Source: Rickettsia helvetica (GTDB lineage Bacteria > Pseudomonadota > Alphaproteobacteria > Rickettsiales > Rickettsiaceae). From it: DNA of 64,000 nt. Each line of letters opens with the position of its first letter. Position 1 is the first letter of the stretch. The DNA is taken from the NCBI RefSeq assembly GCF_963970025.1, contig NZ_OZ018776.1:496001-560000 (forward strand), in the 5' to 3' direction. The position numbers were made by a program, and so were the translations under genes. Of this stretch, positions 37,747-47,156 are shown in pieces. The notes beneath the pieces were generated by a model. It made no database searches, was not told the DNA's origin, and was given only the letters and a program-made list of their open reading frames with translations.

Positions 37747-38736
37747 TTAAGAAGTCAAGATAATTTGTTTATATTGTTCCTGCCAAGGTCGTTTGTTTTT
37801 AACAATGTTATTGATAATTATTATTATCTTTCGCATTACAGCAGTAAGAGCTAATTGTTTGGCCTTTCCTTTTTCTACAAGTCTTTTATAAAAAGGTTTA
37901 ACTGCAGAATTACATCTTACAGACATAACAGCTGCCATATATAATGCTGCCCGTACCGTTTTTCTACCACCTTTAGTTTTTGCTTTAAATCTTGTTTTGC
38001 CACTTTCCTTACAGTGAGGTGCTACTCCTACTAAAGAAGCTATTTGTTTACAATTTAAATTACCAAGCTCCGGTAATTCTGTAATTAAGGTTATTGCTAT
38101 AATCGAGCCAATACCTGGGATAGTAATGAGTAAATTATATATTTCTTTGTAACTTTCTAGATTTAAAATAAGATGTAATATAAGCTTTTCTACTTATTCC
38201 TTTTGGCTATTAAGTAAATCAATAACATTATTTATACTATTAATTATTTTTTGATTAGTAACTCTACGTAAGCGATTGCGTTCAGATACTATCATAGTAA
38301 TTAATTGGTTACGTCTAGCTGTAAGTTCTTTTAATTCTTTTTCTATCTCATTCGCTACTTTTCTAGATTCAGGGTTAATTTTTTCTGCAAATAATGCTAA
38401 CATTTGTGCATCGATGGTATCAGTTTTTGTAAACTTACCTCTCATAGTTCTAAATGCTGATGTAAAATAAGGATTAACTACTGACACCAAATATCCTGCT
38501 TTTTATAAGGTGTTTGCCGCTTTATATTCAAGCCCACCGGTAGCTTCAATTACAATTTTAGCAATACTATAACCTGCTATATATTCGGCTAGCTCATTAA
38601 TGCCTTTTTGATCATTATTAAAAACTTTATATTTATTCAATGGGTGTAACCAGACGTCTAAAGTATCTTCAGATACATCGATACCTATAAAGATATGCTT
38701 TGTTATGTTTTTCTCTCCTGTCCCATGTACGAGCAA
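37747..38736 (-). pseudogene. IS110-family transposase with nonsense mutations
   Basis: One continuous minus-strand frame spans about 330 codons but contains two in-frame TAA stops (38503-38505 and 38194-38196). The DEDD pattern is visible: FIGIDVSEDTLDVWL, VIEATGGLEY and TKTDTIDAQMLALFA. The C-terminal IS110 motif is GVAPHCKESGKTRFKAKT followed by GGRKTVRAALYMAAV. The likely start, after a good 'aggagag' ribosome-binding site, reads ATA in the place of ATG. All three lesions are single-base changes, so decay is recent. Confidence 0.85.
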
Positions 38737-38786
38737 GGGGGTTATTCACTTGATCTTAATGGTTGATCGTGAATAACCCCTTGCTC
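38731..38786. repeat. Long inverted repeat beside the IS110 remnant
   Basis: 'gagcaagggggttattcac' and 'gtgaataaccccttgctc' form an 18-bp stem with one bulge, around a loop of about 19 bases. It lies just upstream of the dead transposase. IS110 elements often insert at or near palindromic or repeat targets. Confidence 0.75.
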
Positions 38787-39066
38787 TATTGATTTGTTTG
38801 GAACCAAATGAAGTAAGGAGTAACACACCGGGGCACGGTTCATTAATTATAATTAAATTAATAACCTGACCACCATCGTTACCTCCTTACAGTATCTAGA
38901 ATTATGCATTATTCTAAACACTTATTAAATACATAGACTATGCAGGAATGACATAAACAAGCCACGCAATAACGCTGATCAAAGCGGGCAATCAGAAAAT
39001 AATTCACGTAAGCAAGCTTTTCGCAGGATAGAAGTGAGTATAATTTTACGATTCTTTTGTAGGATT
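38787..39066. other. Intergenic region after the IS110 remnant
   Basis: 280 bp. Only a short fragment of a palindromic element ('ggaatgacataaacaagcca', 38943-38978) is recognised; otherwise nothing. Confidence 0.5.
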
Positions 39067-39606
39067 TTATGGAGGCTTTAGGCTTTCTACTATTTTATTC
39101 AGGTCTATTTGACTACAGATCCCCAGTAATACAGGATCACGAGGACGAATAGAATTCATATTCCAATGGCTACGGGTTCTAATAGCATCTATAGTAGTTT
39201 TAGTAGTACCTATTAATTTAATTATTTGATGGTCTTGGATGTTCGGATAATTAGACAATAACCAATATATAGCATCTGGTTTATCTTGACGTCTTGCTAT
39301 AGGAGTGTATTTAGCACGCTGTTTTTTCTGATTTTTCATCAATTCATCAGCAGGGCTATATGAAATTTGTAAATTAGTATTAGGATCTTTACTGCAACGC
39401 TCAATTTCCTCTAAAGTTAACTGACCATTTGCAATTGGATTTAAACCTTTTATAGATTGTGCTACTTCACCGTCAGCCATACCTTTTATTTCAAATTCAT
39501 GAATACCGCAAAAACCGGCAATTTGTTTAAAAGTTAAAGAAGTATTTTCAATTAACCACATAGCCGTGGCTTTTGGCAGAAGCGGTAATGTTTTTTGCGA
39601 ATTCAT
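39067..39606 (-). CDS. trcR: Cell-cycle transcriptional regulator TrcR (DUF1013)
   Basis: This 179-aa protein starts MNSQKTLPLLPKATAMWLIE, followed by helix-turn-helix-like NTSLTFKQIAGFCGIHEFEI, a linker rich in Lys/Arg, and a second helical motif (DAIYWLLSNYPNIQDHQIIK, then LIGTTKTTIDAIR). This matches the DUF1013/TrcR family of alphaproteobacteria, first defined in Caulobacter as a cell-cycle regulator. With ctrA 3 kb away it belongs to the reduced cell-cycle circuitry of Rickettsia. Confidence 0.85.
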   Translation of the reverse strand: MNSQKTLPLLPKATAMWLIENTSLTFKQIAGFCGIHEFEIKGMADGEVAQSIKGLNPIANGQLTLEEIERCSKDPNTNLQISYSPADELMKNQKKQRAKYTPIARRQDKPDAIYWLLSNYPNIQDHQIIKLIGTTKTTIDAIRTRSHWNMNSIRPRDPVLLGICSQIDLNKIVESLKPP

Positions 39607-39774
39607 GATAATTGTTTTTTGGCTTAATTTAAGAAGTTATAACAAATAGAGTTATTTAAGTCAATCTTCATTTAGAAAACAAGTATTAATAAAGCAAAGT
39701 TCTAAATTATTTCTTTTAATGTCAACTATATGTTGACCAATATTATAAATTAAACAGCTTTAAGAAATTTACTC

Positions 39775-39989
39775 AAAATTTCTGCAAATAAAAGAAAGAT
39801 TATATTAGAAAAATTAGAGCAGTTAAAACTATAGTCCCTTATAAGGAAAATAATAATATTAAAAAGCTAATAGGGCATGAGGGGTATAGATTAAGAGTTG
39901 GAAATTACCGAATTATATATAGAATAGATACAGGAAAATTAGAAATTCTAGTAATCAATATCGATGTTAGAGGCGAGGTGTACAAATGA
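39775..39989 (+). pseudogene. RelE/ParE-type toxin remnant
   Basis: Only the C-terminal part reads cleanly: KKLIGHEGYRLRVGNYRIIY, then RIDTGKLEILVINIDVRGEVYK, the end of a RelE-type toxin. Upstream the sequence reads KKIILEKLEQLK in another frame, with stops. Its TGA overlaps the antitoxin ATG (39986), the usual coupled arrangement. Catalytic Arg/Lys candidates (LRVGNYRI) are retained, but the N terminus is lost. Confidence 0.7.
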
Positions 39990-40348
39990 GTAGTAAACAT
40001 ATAATAGAGTATCAAGGAAAACCTGCTTTTATTATTATACCTTTTAATGAGCATTAGGAACTTATAAACTTTAAAAAATGTCACATCACCGATGAAGAAT
40101 TATACGCTGAAGGGATAGCTAAAAATGAAGAATATTTCCCTGAAGAGTTAGTACAAAAAATCTTAAACGGTGAAAATTCTATTAAAGTTTACCGTGAATA
40201 TAGAGGGTTTTCCCAAGAACAATTAGCCATTAAAATTGGTAAAACTAAGCAATATATTTCTGTTATTGAAAAAGGATCACGCACCGGTACAATAGATACG
40301 CTAAAAAAACTAAGTACTGTTTTAAATGTCGATTTGGATATGTTATAA
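39986..40348 (+). pseudogene. Xre-family antitoxin with internal stop
   Basis: The frame of 121 codons contains a TAG at 40055-40057 after IIPFNEH, probably a changed Tyr or other codon. The C terminus carries a helix-turn-helix: YRGFSQEQLAIKIGKTKQYI followed by SVIEKGSRTGTIDTLKKLS. A truncated protein could restart at a later codon and retain the DNA-binding domain. It pairs with the toxin remnant just upstream. Confidence 0.75.
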
Positions 40349-40410
40349 ATCATGAAAACGATCTGTTACAAGATTTAAAATAATACTATAAAATCCAAAA
40401 GATATAGAAC

Positions 40411-41808
40411 CTAATCTTCATTTAGAAACTTAACTATCTCCTCAACTACTTTCTTAGCATCGCCGAATAACATAAAAGTATTATCGTGATAAAATAGTTC
40501 ATTTTCTATACCTGCATATCCTGATGCCATAGAGCGTTTAATAAACAAAATCGTACGTGCTTTTTCGACATCGAGTACCGGCATACCGTAAATTGGACTA
40601 TTCGGATCATTTTTAGCAGCAGGATTAGTTACGTCATTTGCCCCAATCACAAGCACTACGTCAGTGGTAGCGAAATCTCTATTAATTTCTTCAAGCTCAA
40701 GTACTTTCTCATAATCTATATTAGCTTCTGCAAGTAAAACATTCATATGTCCAGGCATTCTACCTGCTACCGGATGTACGGCAAAACGTACATTAATATC
40801 TGAACGTTCTAATATATCAACCATCTCTTTTATGATATACTGAGACTGGGCTACTGCCATACCGTAACCGGGAACAATTATCACCGACGATGCATTAAGT
40901 AGTAAATGTGCTGCATCTTCAGGGCAGCTTGTTTTTGCTATTTTATCGTCGTCTATATCTTTGCTAATTCCTACAGAGGTAGGTAAAAATGCTCCAAAAA
41001 TAACCTTGATTAATGAGCGGTTCATAGCTTTGCACATTATATAGCTAAGTATAGCTCCGCTACTGCCGACCAATGCCCCGGTAATAATAAGTAGGCTATT
41101 GCTAAGCGTAAACCCTATACCTGCTGCCGCAAAACCTGAATAAGAATTTAGCATTGATACTATAATAGGCATATCTGCACCGCCCACCGGTATTATTAGT
41201 AATACTCCGATTAACAGCGATAAAAAGACTATTAGATTAAATAAAAATATATTCTCTGAACGAATAAACGATATTATCAAAAGAACTAATATTATTGCCG
41301 TTAATAAGCATATATATTGCTGACCGTAGAATTTTAACGGGCTACTTTTCATTAAGCCTTGTAGTTTTAGAAAAGCTATAACCGAACCGCTAAAAGTTAA
41401 AGCACCTATAGAGACGCCTAAGGATATTTCTATCAAAGAACTAATAGGTAAGTTCCCTGCCATACCTATAGAAAAATTTTCAGGTGCAAGTATCGTAGCG
41501 TAAGCTACAAATACTGCAGCAAGACCGACAAAAGAGTGAAAACCTGCGACTAATTGAGGCATTGCCATCATAGAAATTTTAAGTGCAATAATTCCTCCTA
41601 TTATACCGCCCAATAATATAGTGGTTATAATGGGTAATTTATGAGTAAAATCCGGTAGGAAAAAAGTAACGCCGACTGCTATCGCCATCCCCAAAATACC
41701 TATGGTACTACCTAAATATGCTTGTTTTTGTGAGGATAAAAACTTTAGCGACAGAATAAAACAAATAGCGGAAGCTAAATATAGTAATTGGATAATCTGC
41801 AGAGACAT
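40411..41808 (-). CDS. pntB: NAD(P) transhydrogenase subunit beta
   Basis: This 465-aa protein has an N-terminal membrane domain of about nine helices (residues 1-265) and a C-terminal NADP-binding domain with the fingerprint VPGYGMAVAQSQY, the RMPGHMNVLLAEA motif and DVVLVIGANDVTNPAA. Together with the alpha subunit it uses the proton gradient to reduce NADP with NADH. No pntA is present beside it in this window; it would have to lie elsewhere. Confidence 0.97.
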   Translation of the reverse strand: MSLQIIQLLYLASAICFILSLKFLSSQKQAYLGSTIGILGMAIAVGVTFFLPDFTHKLPIITTILLGGIIGGIIALKISMMAMPQLVAGFHSFVGLAAVFVAYATILAPENFSIGMAGNLPISSLIEISLGVSIGALTFSGSVIAFLKLQGLMKSSPLKFYGQQYICLLTAIILVLLIISFIRSENIFLFNLIVFLSLLIGVLLIIPVGGADMPIIVSMLNSYSGFAAAGIGFTLSNSLLIITGALVGSSGAILSYIMCKAMNRSLIKVIFGAFLPTSVGISKDIDDDKIAKTSCPEDAAHLLLNASSVIIVPGYGMAVAQSQYIIKEMVDILERSDINVRFAVHPVAGRMPGHMNVLLAEANIDYEKVLELEEINRDFATTDVVLVIGANDVTNPAAKNDPNSPIYGMPVLDVEKARTILFIKRSMASGYAGIENELFYHDNTFMLFGDAKKVVEEIVKFLNED

Positions 41809-41835
41809 GGGTGAATTTATTTAATAATTTAGAAA

Positions 41836-41953
41836 CGTCATTGCGAGGAGGTTTGTCTGCGTTGATACCAAATAGGCTGCGTGGTAATCTCATGAAAATA
41901 ACAAATTCCTGAGATTGCTTCGTCAATTACTTCGTAATTTCCTCGCAATGACG
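41836..41953. repeat. Palindromic element, 'cgtcattgcgag' family (copy 4, inverted)
   Basis: Begins 'cgtcattgcgaggaggtttg' and ends 'aatttcctcgcaatgacg', with 'gattgcttcgtcaatt' in the right arm. It lies between ompW and pntB. Confidence 0.85.
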
Positions 41954-41997
41954 GCTCAGTTCATACAACAATGTCTCTTCGCAATGACAAAATATTT

Positions 41998-42732
41998 TTA
42001 AAAAGTAAATCCTATACCTACGGAAACTATTAAAGGATTAAGTTTAACTTTAGAGGTCATGGTTTTATTACCTACTAAATTCGGTTTATACTCAAGTTTA
42101 GGATTTAAGAAAAATTGTCTTACGTCAATATTGATTAAAGTATCATCTTTAGCATAAAAATCTACACCTATTTGTCCTACGGCATCGTGTCCGTTTCTAA
42201 TTTTAAGACCGGTAGCTTGTGTAAGCATATAAGAACCGTGATAACCTATGCCTATATACGGTCTTATTCCACCGTAAGGAGCTATATGAAATTGTCCGGT
42301 AACCGTTGCAGGAATCATATAAATAGGTTTGTTTTTTCCTAGTTTGACATTATCAACGCCATAATTATGAGCAACGGCTGCAAGGGAGGTATATTTAGTG
42401 CGTAAAACATTAAAGCCAAGTGATAATTCAGTGGCTAAATAATTGTTAAAGAATATAGTAGTGGATGCATCACCTCCATAACCGTTTTTTGCAACTTCTC
42501 CTACTGAAACAGGTTGAGGAGAGGTAGGAGGAGGTAATCCTTTTTGCTTAGCACTTGAAAAAACACCTCCTAGACGCATCTTGAAAACTAAACTTCCTTC
42601 GTTTTCATAATACGGTGTACTATCATAGTCAGGAGCAGAATCTACATCATCATAAATGCTTTTAGCAAAACTATTAATACTTATGCTAGATACAAACAAA
42701 ATTATCCCTAATTTTTTCACTATTCTTAACAT
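41998..42732 (-). CDS. ompW: OmpW-family outer-membrane protein
   Basis: This 244-aa protein has a signal peptide (ending near SINSFA, residue 23). Features of the eight-stranded OmpW barrel are SLVFKMRLGGVFSSAK at the start of the mature protein, central PATVTGQFHIAPYGGIRPYI followed by GIGYHG, and a terminal Phe (VSVGIGFTF). OmpW proteins form small pores for hydrophobic molecules. A Pro-rich insert (GLPPPTSPQPVSVG) lies in an early loop. Confidence 0.9.
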   Translation of the reverse strand: MLRIVKKLGIILFVSSISINSFAKSIYDDVDSAPDYDSTPYYENEGSLVFKMRLGGVFSSAKQKGLPPPTSPQPVSVGEVAKNGYGGDASTTIFFNNYLATELSLGFNVLRTKYTSLAAVAHNYGVDNVKLGKNKPIYMIPATVTGQFHIAPYGGIRPYIGIGYHGSYMLTQATGLKIRNGHDAVGQIGVDFYAKDDTLINIDVRQFFLNPKLEYKPNLVGNKTMTSKVKLNPLIVSVGIGFTF

Positions 42733-42886
42733 AATAATTATAACCTTTACTTGCTTAAAATTGATTACCGTATATTATATAAAATTTTTGTTTATATATT
42801 TATACCATTGTCATAGAAGATAGAATTCTTTTATGCTAAAAGTCAAGACATTTAAGTAAAATTATAGAAATTATTGGAGCATATTA

Positions 42887-43771
42887 ATGAATGATGCATT
42901 AAAAACATATTTAACCGGTATAGGTTGGTTTTTATTTAGTTTAATAAGTAGTAGTGCCAATGATGTAATGTCTAAATATCTTGGGACTCGTTTACATAGC
43001 TTTGAAGTAGCTTTTTTCCGCTTCTTTTTCAGTAGCATAGTTTTACTACCTTTTGTTGTTTATTACGGTAAAAATACCTTAAAAACAAGTCGTCCTTTTG
43101 TACATATATTAAGAGGGTTATTATTATTTTTCGGTATGACTTCCTGGACTTATGGTCTTACCATAGCTCCCGTTACTACTGCAACCGTCGTAAGTTTTTC
43201 TATTCCTTTATTTACTTTAATACTTGCCGTATTTTTTCTTAACGAAAGTATTATTTGGCAAAGATGGGTAGTTACCATAGTAGGATTTATAGGACTTGTT
43301 GTTACGCTTAAACCGCATGCTGAGGATTTTAACCCCGAAATTTTGTATTTTGTATTAGCGGCTATTTCATTTGCTATGCTTGACATTATTAATAAAAAAT
43401 TCGTAATAAAAGAATCGATGATTAGCATGCTATTTTATTCGGCAATAGTAACTGCTATAGTGTCGCTACCTGTAGCCTCGCAGTATTGGCTAACTCCTAG
43501 TAGTTTTGAATTAGCTTTATTGTTTGTACTCGGTAGTAGCGGAAGCTTAATATTATTCTTCCTGCTTAAAGCTTTTTCCATGGTAGATGCAACCGCTACC
43601 GCTCCTTATAGATATTTAGAGCTGGTGATTTCAGCAATAGCGGCATATTTCATATTTAACGAGTTTCCCGATAAAAGCACACTTCATGGAGCAGTAATAA
43701 TAATTCCTGTCACCTTATTTATAATATACTCCGAAAAAAAAGCTATGAGTAGAAAACATGAATCGCAGTAA
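42887..43771 (+). CDS. sam: S-adenosylmethionine transporter (DMT/EamA family)
   Basis: This 294-aa protein has ten predicted helices in two EamA repeats (about residues 10-140 and 155-285). The sequence, from GIGWFLFSLISSSANDVMSK to the SEKKAMSRKHESQ tail, closely resembles R. prowazekii RP076, shown experimentally to import S-adenosylmethionine. It supplies the methyl donor for enzymes such as RsmG. Its last 14 bases overlap the next MFS gene, so they are translationally coupled. Confidence 0.92.
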   Translation: MNDALKTYLTGIGWFLFSLISSSANDVMSKYLGTRLHSFEVAFFRFFFSSIVLLPFVVYYGKNTLKTSRPFVHILRGLLLFFGMTSWTYGLTIAPVTTATVVSFSIPLFTLILAVFFLNESIIWQRWVVTIVGFIGLVVTLKPHAEDFNPEILYFVLAAISFAMLDIINKKFVIKESMISMLFYSAIVTAIVSLPVASQYWLTPSSFELALLFVLGSSGSLILFFLLKAFSMVDATATAPYRYLELVISAIAAYFIFNEFPDKSTLHGAVIIIPVTLFIIYSEKKAMSRKHESQ

Positions 43772-45014
43772 ACTAGTATTTTCAAGCGGTATCGCCAACA
43801 CTTTTGAATGGTATGATTATGTATTATTCGGTTATTTTGCACCCATAATAGGAGCAAAATTTTTTCCGAATGATGATGCTAATACTTCTTTACTGCAAGC
43901 TTTTTTAGTATTTGCTATAGGTTATTTGGCAAGACCGTTGGGCGGCATATTTTTTGGTGTTATCGGTGATAGATTTGGACGCAAAGTAGCCTTAACTAGC
44001 GCGTTATTTTGCATGTCTGCCCCAACCATATTAATAGGAATATTACCAACTTACCATACTATCGGGATAACTGCGACTATATTAATGATTTGTGTACGAA
44101 TTCTACAAGGATTATCAATGGGAGGAGCTTTGACCGGCTCTATTTCCTTTGTTATTGAGCATACTAGCCATAAACACCGAGGCTTCACCGGTAGTATTTC
44201 AATGTCTAGTATATGCTCTGGTTTATTGCTTGGTTCTTTTATTTCTTATATCGTCAAGAATATCCTAACAGCTTCACAATTTGATAGTTTTGGCTGGAGA
44301 ATACCTTTTTTACTTGGTTTTTTTATTCTTTTTTCAGCATTTTATATTAAAAAACATACACATGAAACACCGAATTTTAAAAATCTAAGAGAACAGAAAA
44401 AGATTTTACAGTCACCATTAAAAAAAGTCATTACCAATCATTGGTTTGATATATTAATCTCGGTTTTTATCAATGCTCCCGGTTCGATAATATTCTATCT
44501 AACTACAATTTACTTGGTATCGTTTTTAAAAATCAGCCGTAATTTTACTGAAAATGAGGTAAATAGCCTTGCTAGCATATGTTATGTGATTATGATAGCC
44601 GTAACTTTATTAAGCGGTTATCTATCCGATATTATAGGTCGCAGGAAAATTTTTGTAATTAATCTGATAATAATTATTGTAACAACGCCGTTTTTACTTA
44701 ATAATTTTGAGAACGGGGACTTCACAAGCGTAATTATCTCACAATTTATACTCGCTATACTTGCCGCTAACTATATCGGTCCTGAACCGGCATTACAAGC
44801 AGAATTTTATCCTACAAATATACGTAACACCGCTCTCTCTATTTCATATAACACTGCTACAAGTATTTTTGGTGGTACTACGCCTCTTGTCTTTGAATAT
44901 TTAGTACAAAAAACAGGGCATGTAACCTCGGCAGTTTATTATGTCATATTAAGCTGTATTTTTGCATTGATCGCCTTATCTTTTTACAAAAATAGAAGTT
45001 TAGATAAAATATGA
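43758..45014 (+). CDS. MHS-type major facilitator transporter (ProP-like)
   Basis: This 418-aa, 12-helix protein has the metabolite:H+ symporter signatures ANTFEWYDYVLFGYFAPIIG at the N terminus, the loop 2-3 motif GVIGDRFGRKVAL and LQGLSMGGALTGS. The family imports betaine, proline, alpha-ketoglutarate or citrate with protons; the substrate here is not predictable, though rickettsial members are called proline/betaine carriers. It is embedded between the SAM transporter (14-bp overlap) and the next gene (4-bp overlap). Confidence 0.88.
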   Translation: MNRSKLVFSSGIANTFEWYDYVLFGYFAPIIGAKFFPNDDANTSLLQAFLVFAIGYLARPLGGIFFGVIGDRFGRKVALTSALFCMSAPTILIGILPTYHTIGITATILMICVRILQGLSMGGALTGSISFVIEHTSHKHRGFTGSISMSSICSGLLLGSFISYIVKNILTASQFDSFGWRIPFLLGFFILFSAFYIKKHTHETPNFKNLREQKKILQSPLKKVITNHWFDILISVFINAPGSIIFYLTTIYLVSFLKISRNFTENEVNSLASICYVIMIAVTLLSGYLSDIIGRRKIFVINLIIIIVTTPFLLNNFENGDFTSVIISQFILAILAANYIGPEPALQAEFYPTNIRNTALSISYNTATSIFGGTTPLVFEYLVQKTGHVTSAVYYVILSCIFALIALSFYKNRSLDKI

Positions 45015-45502
45015 AAAAAATTACAAAACCTGCAAACCTAGTTGAATTTAATGATAAAATTGTAGCTTTTACACCTAAGAGTTCTTACCATGGTCATGAA
45101 TACAAGAGTATTAAAAATGGATTAGTTTTTGCTAGTATCTCACAGGATAGCATCAATCACTCCAAAAATATTGAAAAAATAACTAGTAACGAGGCAATTT
45201 CAAGGATAGATATAGACTTATTCGATACGTGCCATGGAGTTACTACGACTGTAATGACTGACCGAATACAGCAAGAAGAAAGCGGATCTTTAGAAATGAG
45301 ACCTGCTTCTGTAGAAGAGATAGCCCAATTACAAAAGTTAGTACAAGATAATAAAATGATATTAGCATGCCAAACCAAAGAAAAAACCCTAAAGATTTTA
45401 AGTGATTATTTACATAAAGAATTTGGGATACATGCTAATGAAACTACAGTAGCATCTTATGATGAGGTACATATAGGCGGAGCGAATGAAAAGCTAGAAT
45501 AA
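45011..45502 (+). CDS. Hypothetical protein coupled to the MFS transporter
   Basis: This 163-aa soluble protein has no signal peptide or membrane segment. Its start overlaps the transporter stop by four bases (ATGA), so it is co-translated. Visible features are a His/Lys-rich early stretch (SYHGHEYKSIKNGLVFASIS), FDTCHGVTTTVMTD, and an amphipathic helical region (PASVEEIAQLQKLVQDNKM). I recognise no family. Its position suggests, but does not show, a link to transport. Confidence 0.7.
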   Translation: MKKITKPANLVEFNDKIVAFTPKSSYHGHEYKSIKNGLVFASISQDSINHSKNIEKITSNEAISRIDIDLFDTCHGVTTTVMTDRIQQEESGSLEMRPASVEEIAQLQKLVQDNKMILACQTKEKTLKILSDYLHKEFGIHANETTVASYDEVHIGGANEKLE

Positions 45503-45589
45503 GCGCTTTTTTGTAAATAGTAAATGAATTTCCAAAATTCTTCTTGATTTAATAACAAATATATGGCAAAAAGAGTTTGAAATAATCTT

Positions 45590-45664
45590 GCTACTATAGC
45601 TCAGGGGTAGAGCACTTCATTGGTAATGAAGAGGTCGGGGGTTCAATTCCCCCTAGTAGCACCA
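45590..45664 (+). tRNA. tRNA-Thr (anticodon GGT)
   Basis: The acceptor stem 'gctacta' pairs with 'tagtagc'. The D-arm region is 'agctcaggggtagagc', the anticodon stem 'cttca/tgaag' holds the loop TTGGTAA with anticodon GGT (reads ACC), and the T-arm is 'gggggttcaattccccc'. The discriminator A at 45661 is followed by an encoded CCA (45662-45664). It lies just before secG. Confidence 0.95.
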
Positions 45665-45682
45665 CTAAAAATAGTTATATTT

Positions 45683-45985
45683 ATGATAGACATCCTTCTT
45701 TTTGTACATATTACTATTGCAATATTGCTAATTATAGTTATTCTGATGCAGCGTAGCGGATCGGATGGAATTAGTAGTATAAGCGGCGGTAATAATATGG
45801 GAGTAGTCAGTGCTAAAACAGTCGGTAATTTTCTTACTAAAAGCACTATAATACTTACAACATTATTTTTAATAAATGCAATAGTACTTGCTAACCTTTC
45901 CTCAAAAAAGAAATCAGATTTAGTTTCTAAGATTAATGAAATTGAAGAAAATCAAGCAGAAAATAGTTTACCTATAGCTAAATAG
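45683..45985 (+). CDS. secG: Preprotein translocase subunit SecG
   Basis: The ATG at 45683 gives 100 aa; an upstream in-frame start would overlap the tRNA gene. Two hydrophobic segments (about residues 3-22 and 55-73) flank the SecG signature [15 protein letters not shown], matching the conserved pattern between SecG helices. It assists SecYE/SecA translocation. The start lies 18 bp after the tRNA CCA, so the two may share a transcript. Confidence 0.93.
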
Positions 45986-46070
45986 TTACAGCTTTATCTT
46001 AGTAATATCTCTCATACTTGTCATTGTCTACCTTTATTGGCATTGTTGCATGGATTGAAAAATGCGTTTT

Positions 46071-46191
46071 ATGTCATTCCTGCGAAAGCGAGAATCCAGA
46101 AAAAAGTGAAATTATTTGAGCTTTTAATATGAAAAACTAAATATATTTGTATCTTTTAGTTACTGGATTCCCGCTTCCGCGGGAATGACAT
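46071..46191. repeat. Palindromic element, 'gtcattcctgcg' family
   Basis: Left arm 'atgtcattcctgcgaaagcg', right arm 'ccgcttccgcgggaatgaca'. The AT-rich centre is similar to the element at 7642. Confidence 0.85.
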
Positions 46192-46274
46192 CAGAGAGTT
46201 TAGTATAGTTTTTAGAACTCCCGATATATATTATTAAAGTATAGCAATATTTTATTCACAAAATAATTTTAGAA

Positions 46275-46946
46275 ATGTCTATAGCATTTAATATAAAAGA
46301 AAAAATTTATATCATTTTATGTACGTTTTTTACAGTCCTTATTATAGTAGGAAACTTAATATATCAAAAATTTGTTTACCTTAATATTTTTAATTTTTAT
46401 ATTCTTGAATTATCTATAGGAGCAATTTTTTACCCGTTAACTTTTTTATTAACGGATTTAATAGCTGAGTTTTACGGTAAAGAAAGAGCCAATTTTTGTG
46501 TAAAGCTTGCTATTATTTTTAATATAATAGTAGTTCTAATAATAAGTCTTATGGATAAATTGGAAGCTACTAATTGGTCTAATGTTGATAACATAACTTT
46601 TCATAAAGTCTTTGGTTCATACCATATATCTTTTTTAGCATCAACTTTTGCCTGTTATATAGCTCAACTTGTTGATATTAATATATATTTATGGATACGT
46701 AAAATTACTAAAGGTAAATATTTATGGATAAGAAACAATTTTAGTACGGCAATTTCTTTATTTATTGATACTTTTATTGTAATTGGGATTATGAGCTTAT
46801 TTAATATTTTTCCTTTTGACCAATTAGGCCATCTTGTACTTAATAGCTATTCATTTAAACTATTTTTTACTATATTTAGTACTCCAGTATTCTATGCAGG
46901 AGTTTGGTTAATAAGTTTATTCATTAAGAAAGGGATAAGCTTTTAG
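46275..46946 (+). CDS. yhhQ: Queuosine precursor transporter (VUT/YhhQ family)
   Basis: This 223-aa protein has about six helices. The family pattern LELSIGAIFYPLTFLLTDLI is followed by AEFYGKERANFCV at about residues 44-76, and the later NNFSTAISLFIDTFIVIGI contains the conserved N...S...D segment. YhhQ imports 7-deazapurine precursors of queuosine in E. coli, and QueF (36741) acts on preQ0, so import plus reduction is a plausible pathway. A terminator overlaps its stop. Confidence 0.88.
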   Translation: MSIAFNIKEKIYIILCTFFTVLIIVGNLIYQKFVYLNIFNFYILELSIGAIFYPLTFLLTDLIAEFYGKERANFCVKLAIIFNIIVVLIISLMDKLEATNWSNVDNITFHKVFGSYHISFLASTFACYIAQLVDINIYLWIRKITKGKYLWIRNNFSTAISLFIDTFIVIGIMSLFNIFPFDQLGHLVLNSYSFKLFFTIFSTPVFYAGVWLISLFIKKGISF

Positions 46947-46961
46947 GAAAAGCTTATCCCT
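46931..46961 (+). terminator. Terminator overlapping the yhhQ stop codon
   Basis: 'agggataagctttt' pairs with 'aaaagcttatccct', a 14-bp perfect stem with a 3-base loop, followed by a T-rich 'atctatttta'. It includes the last codons and the stop of the gene. Confidence 0.85.
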
Positions 46962-47004
46962 ATCTATTTTATCGCCAATTGGTGAGTGCTTTGTTACATT
47001 GATA

Positions 47005-47121
47005 CCTATGCGAGCGACTATAAGGAGCATAGCAATCCAGAAAAATAATAAAAAAATGTTAATTTAACATTTTTTTTCTTCCTTGCTTCGTCAAAATTTT
47101 CAATTTTTCCTCGCAATAACG
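47005..47121. repeat. Palindromic element, 'cgtcattgcgag' family (copy 5)
   Basis: Contains 'gcatagcaatccag', a central 'aaaaaatgttaa'/'ttaacatttttttt' hairpin, and the end 'ttcctcgcaataacg'. It lies between the convergent yhhQ and the autotransporter gene. Confidence 0.8.
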
Positions 47122-47156
47122 AAAAAATCGTTCCATGCAACAAAGCCATTGGTGAT

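Noticed and set aside
40411..41808. Search for the pntA partner next to pntB
   Set aside because: The upstream side holds a palindromic element and ompW; no alpha subunit is present within the window.
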